A DNA stretch of 64,000 nucleotides from Ignelater luminosus (Eukaryota > Arthropoda > Insecta > Coleoptera > Elateridae): positions 44,089 through 108,088 of the forward strand of contig VTPC01000451.1 in NCBI GenBank assembly GCA_011009095.1, in the 5' to 3' direction. The position numbers were made by a program, and so were the translations under genes. This document shows, in pieces, positions 61,533 through 64,000 of the stretch (position 1 is the first letter of the stretch; each line of letters opens with the position of its first letter). The notes below the pieces were generated by a model. It saw only the letters and a list, made by a program, of their open reading frames with translations. It was not told the DNA's origin and ran no database searches.

Positions 61533-64000
61533 TATGAAAATAGTAACATTAGCTTTAAAAATTCCCGGGCATTGTTAAGATAGGAAGGTCCATGAATTAA
61601 ACAATTGTGCTATCTTAGTTACAGAAACTTAAAAACGTTCGTGTCCCATGGACAGTCTGTGATCAAGATACGCTAACAAAATAAAACTGATGGCGTAAGA
61701 CTGCTGATGCTATACAGACGTTTAATGGAGAACAAAGTTTGTACTAAGTAGTGCTCTTCTCAAATGTAAGCTTTCCAGCAGGGCCAGTGCTAGACTATTT
61801 GGTGCCTATAGCAGAATTTCTCAAAACGGTTTCGTGTGATAAATGGGGTCATGTGTTTAATGTCAGCTTCAGTTGTCTTATTAGTCACGCATCGGCGCCT
61901 AATCACAGCAGAGCGGCACCTCCTGTGGCATATTTCCTCACTTGCACGTCCTTTAGCCGGTCCTGACAAGAAGTTCTTTGCTAGAGTAAAGAAAGATTAG
62001 TAAGCAAAATAAGACATTTATTTTGGTAGAACAATGTAAAAGACGTACTATAGTGTCACAGACGTAACTTAGAACCTTATTTGACTTACGTGATCATCAA
62101 AGCCTAAAAAGCTTTTAAACCGTAATAAGGTGCCTTCCATGTATCCTAAGTCAAAGGCCAGTCGATTTTGTTACAGCTATGGGAAATTCCATCGATGTAA
62201 CCAAGACTTCTTGTTGTAAGTGCTCGTGTTCATCCCCTTTAGGAAATCAACAATGGAGTCACTGAAAATGATGAATTTCAGAACATAGATGTCGGTTTGT
62301 CCATAGTAGGATTTTTCTTGATTATGTTTTCGAGCATTCCAAGGATGATAAAAAACCCAAATTTTACCGTTGAAATTATGTTAAAGCAGGTTTACTTTCC
62401 TAGACTCAGAAACTAATCGCTGAGAGTCGTTGTTTTTTTTGAAGTTTCTTATAAACAAAAACAAAATTAAGTTATGCTCTAACTAATCGTGAGAAAGTCA
62501 GACATGATACTAGGATTTGATTTCCAACGAGCTAACTATGTTTTGTTATCTGGAAAGACTTCAGTTTAGAACAAAACAAACATCTATAACCAAGCATTAG
62601 ACCATTAATTTGAATATGCCTCATTGTCCTGAATACGATCTATTAAAAATCACCAAATTATCCTTAACATTTAAACGAATGTAGTTCGTAGTTTCCTGTG
62701 TGTATTTCACGTCCAAAGGATTTCGATAGTTGTCACTGACTTATCGTCTATAGTAGTTCAGAAATCACAAATCGAAGTTTCAAAATTTTGATCTTTCATC
62801 AAAATCATTGTAATTGGTGCACAATCTAAGCTTATATCTGTGTCAACTGCTACGGATGACAGCCGTTAAGGAATCTTTGAGTAAAAGTGACATCTTAACA
62901 GTTTCCACTATTTTCATTACGATATTACTATGCAGAGTCTTTAACTAGAACATGGTACTGCCAAAGAATGAAGATTTGGTGTTCTTTTCTACAGAACCAA
63001 ATTCTCATGATTTGTAAAAATCCTGAGTTGTCAGTTCTTACTAACTCATGCCTTATATCAGCAAAATCTCTCGTTTTGATGTTCAAGATCTCAAATTGAT
63101 CTCTTAGATTCCTCTTATACGTTTTGCTTTTGCCTAATTATTAACCAAATAGGTAAATTTCGAGCAAGAGTTTTCTTATTGTTTAACTTAGAAAAAGTAA
63201 GATTCACAGTAAAAAGCGTGACGTCAATGTTGATCTTGACGAAGACGTTAAAAGGCGGAAAAACATTTAAAGGTTTAACGCTATGGTAGAATTTTTGACA
63301 GCTTCCTTTCATGGTAATGCTGGCCCTGCTTCTCAGTACCGTTAATCGGAATGTCTTTGGTTTTATAAAGTGACGTTGATAGATTCTCATATTTTCTAAA
63401 CTTCTTTACATTTCACTCAAACCCAAATCTACTGACAACTTAGCGTATGCATGTCGAATTATTGGCAAATGCACTTTTTTTATCGGCAGCAAGTATTGTG
63501 ATTACTTATTTTGTTTTGGCTGGTTCATAACTCAGAAATAAGTACAAAAGTTACTAAGTAGTGCTCTTCTCAAGAAAAAGTCGAAAGGACGGGTACTTAG
63601 CTTTTCATGCAGGCATTCAAATATGGTTTTAGGTTTTCTAAGCAAAATTAGAGTTCATCAAGGAATCTTCATCGGCTGGTGGTCATATGCAACGCTGCTA
63701 AACTTCAAAAAGCAAAATTAATTGTTTTACTTTTTCTTAAAAACCTTTAAGGGTATTTAGTCTTGGGTTTAATTATTACTGACTGTGTATAATTTACTTA
63801 CGTTGCAAGTGTTTTGTAAAAAAGGCCAGCATTTCTAATATTAAAAATTATTTTAATAAGAAAATGGCGAGATATCCTTAATTCAAATGCCTAGACAGTT
63901 TGACGACTATTTTAGGGCTTTCCAGCAAATATTTAAAGCCGCTCTATTATGACATCTCGTTGTAGGCCACTACGATCTTCAGTAGACTGTGCGACAACTT
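61533..64000. other. Non-coding DNA with a repeated 22-mer
   Basis: A 22-base sequence beginning TACTAAGTAGTGCTCTTCTC occurs at 61742-61763 and 63552-63573 in direct orientation. GCAGGGCCAGTGCTAGACT at about 61780 resembles the end of a decayed repeat. The interval between is less AT-biased than its neighbours in places (62130-62300) but shows no readable domain. The minus-strand frame at 63115-63390 is unrecognised. Confidence 0.35.

Noticed and set aside
61742..63573. LTR retrotransposon bounded by the 22-mer
   Set aside because: Repeats are too short for LTRs and there is no primer-binding site, polypurine tract or polymerase frame between them.

Overview
The window looks like an AT-rich animal genome, most likely an insect. 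The evidence is the density and mix of transposable elements (mariner, Tc1 and DD41D transposases, several APE-type and one restriction-like-endonuclease LINE, TA-flanked MITEs), a long (TC)n microsatellite, and the absence of operon-like coding. A 10-base run of N at 13814-13823 shows it is a draft assembly. I find no intact host protein gene, tRNA, rRNA or CRISPR array. Nearly all recognisable coding is transposon-derived and broken.

Layout. At 0.4-3 kb there is a 5'-truncated DD41D transposase and a decayed LINE tail (RNase H plus C-terminal Cys/His region). At 5.7-6.0 kb there is a short decayed tandem repeat, and at 8.76-9.46 kb a MITE with long terminal inverted repeats. From 9.7 to 15.2 kb there is a nest: a sense-strand LINE (endonuclease part) split by an almost intact mariner, then a 5'-truncated antisense LINE flanked by a 12-bp target duplication. 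At 15.6-16.5 kb lies a possible hAT-like non-autonomous element, and at 17.6-17.9 kb an antisense reverse-transcriptase scrap. At 20.7-23.8 kb there is a long antisense relic of a LINE of the R2/R4/NeSL type. At 24.2-24.65 kb a base-composition island holds two unrecognised antisense ORFs. At 25.83-27.46 kb there is a large fold-back element built from five divergent copies of one subterminal unit.

From 27.5 to 44.6 kb the DNA is mostly AT-rich non-coding. It holds a microsatellite at 32.8 kb, a palindrome pair near 32.0-32.6 kb, a promoter or first-exon-like island with a good splice donor at 36.7-37.15 kb, and a homeodomain-site-rich patch near 43.9 kb. At 44.6-45.25 kb there is a frameshifted, basic Ser/Lys-rich reading frame ending in an A-rich tract, a candidate processed pseudogene. 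It is followed by a 142-bp hairpin (45.6 kb), a broken Tc1 transposase (46.5-47.3 kb), a LINE reverse-transcriptase relic (51.4-52.7 kb), a second and more decayed DD41D-type transposase (52.9-53.9 kb), a 296-bp MITE (54.9 kb), a 259-bp inverted repeat (56.4 kb), and a LINE C-terminal relic (58.55-59.16 kb).

How it fits together. The window reads as layered transposon insertions in a non-coding host region, either intergenic or a long intron. The youngest-looking insertion is the mariner, with one frameshift, 28-bp TIRs differing at one base and a TA duplication. The most unusual structure is the multi-unit fold-back element at 25.83-27.46 kb, which shares its terminal bases and TA-type flanks with two smaller MITEs in the same window.
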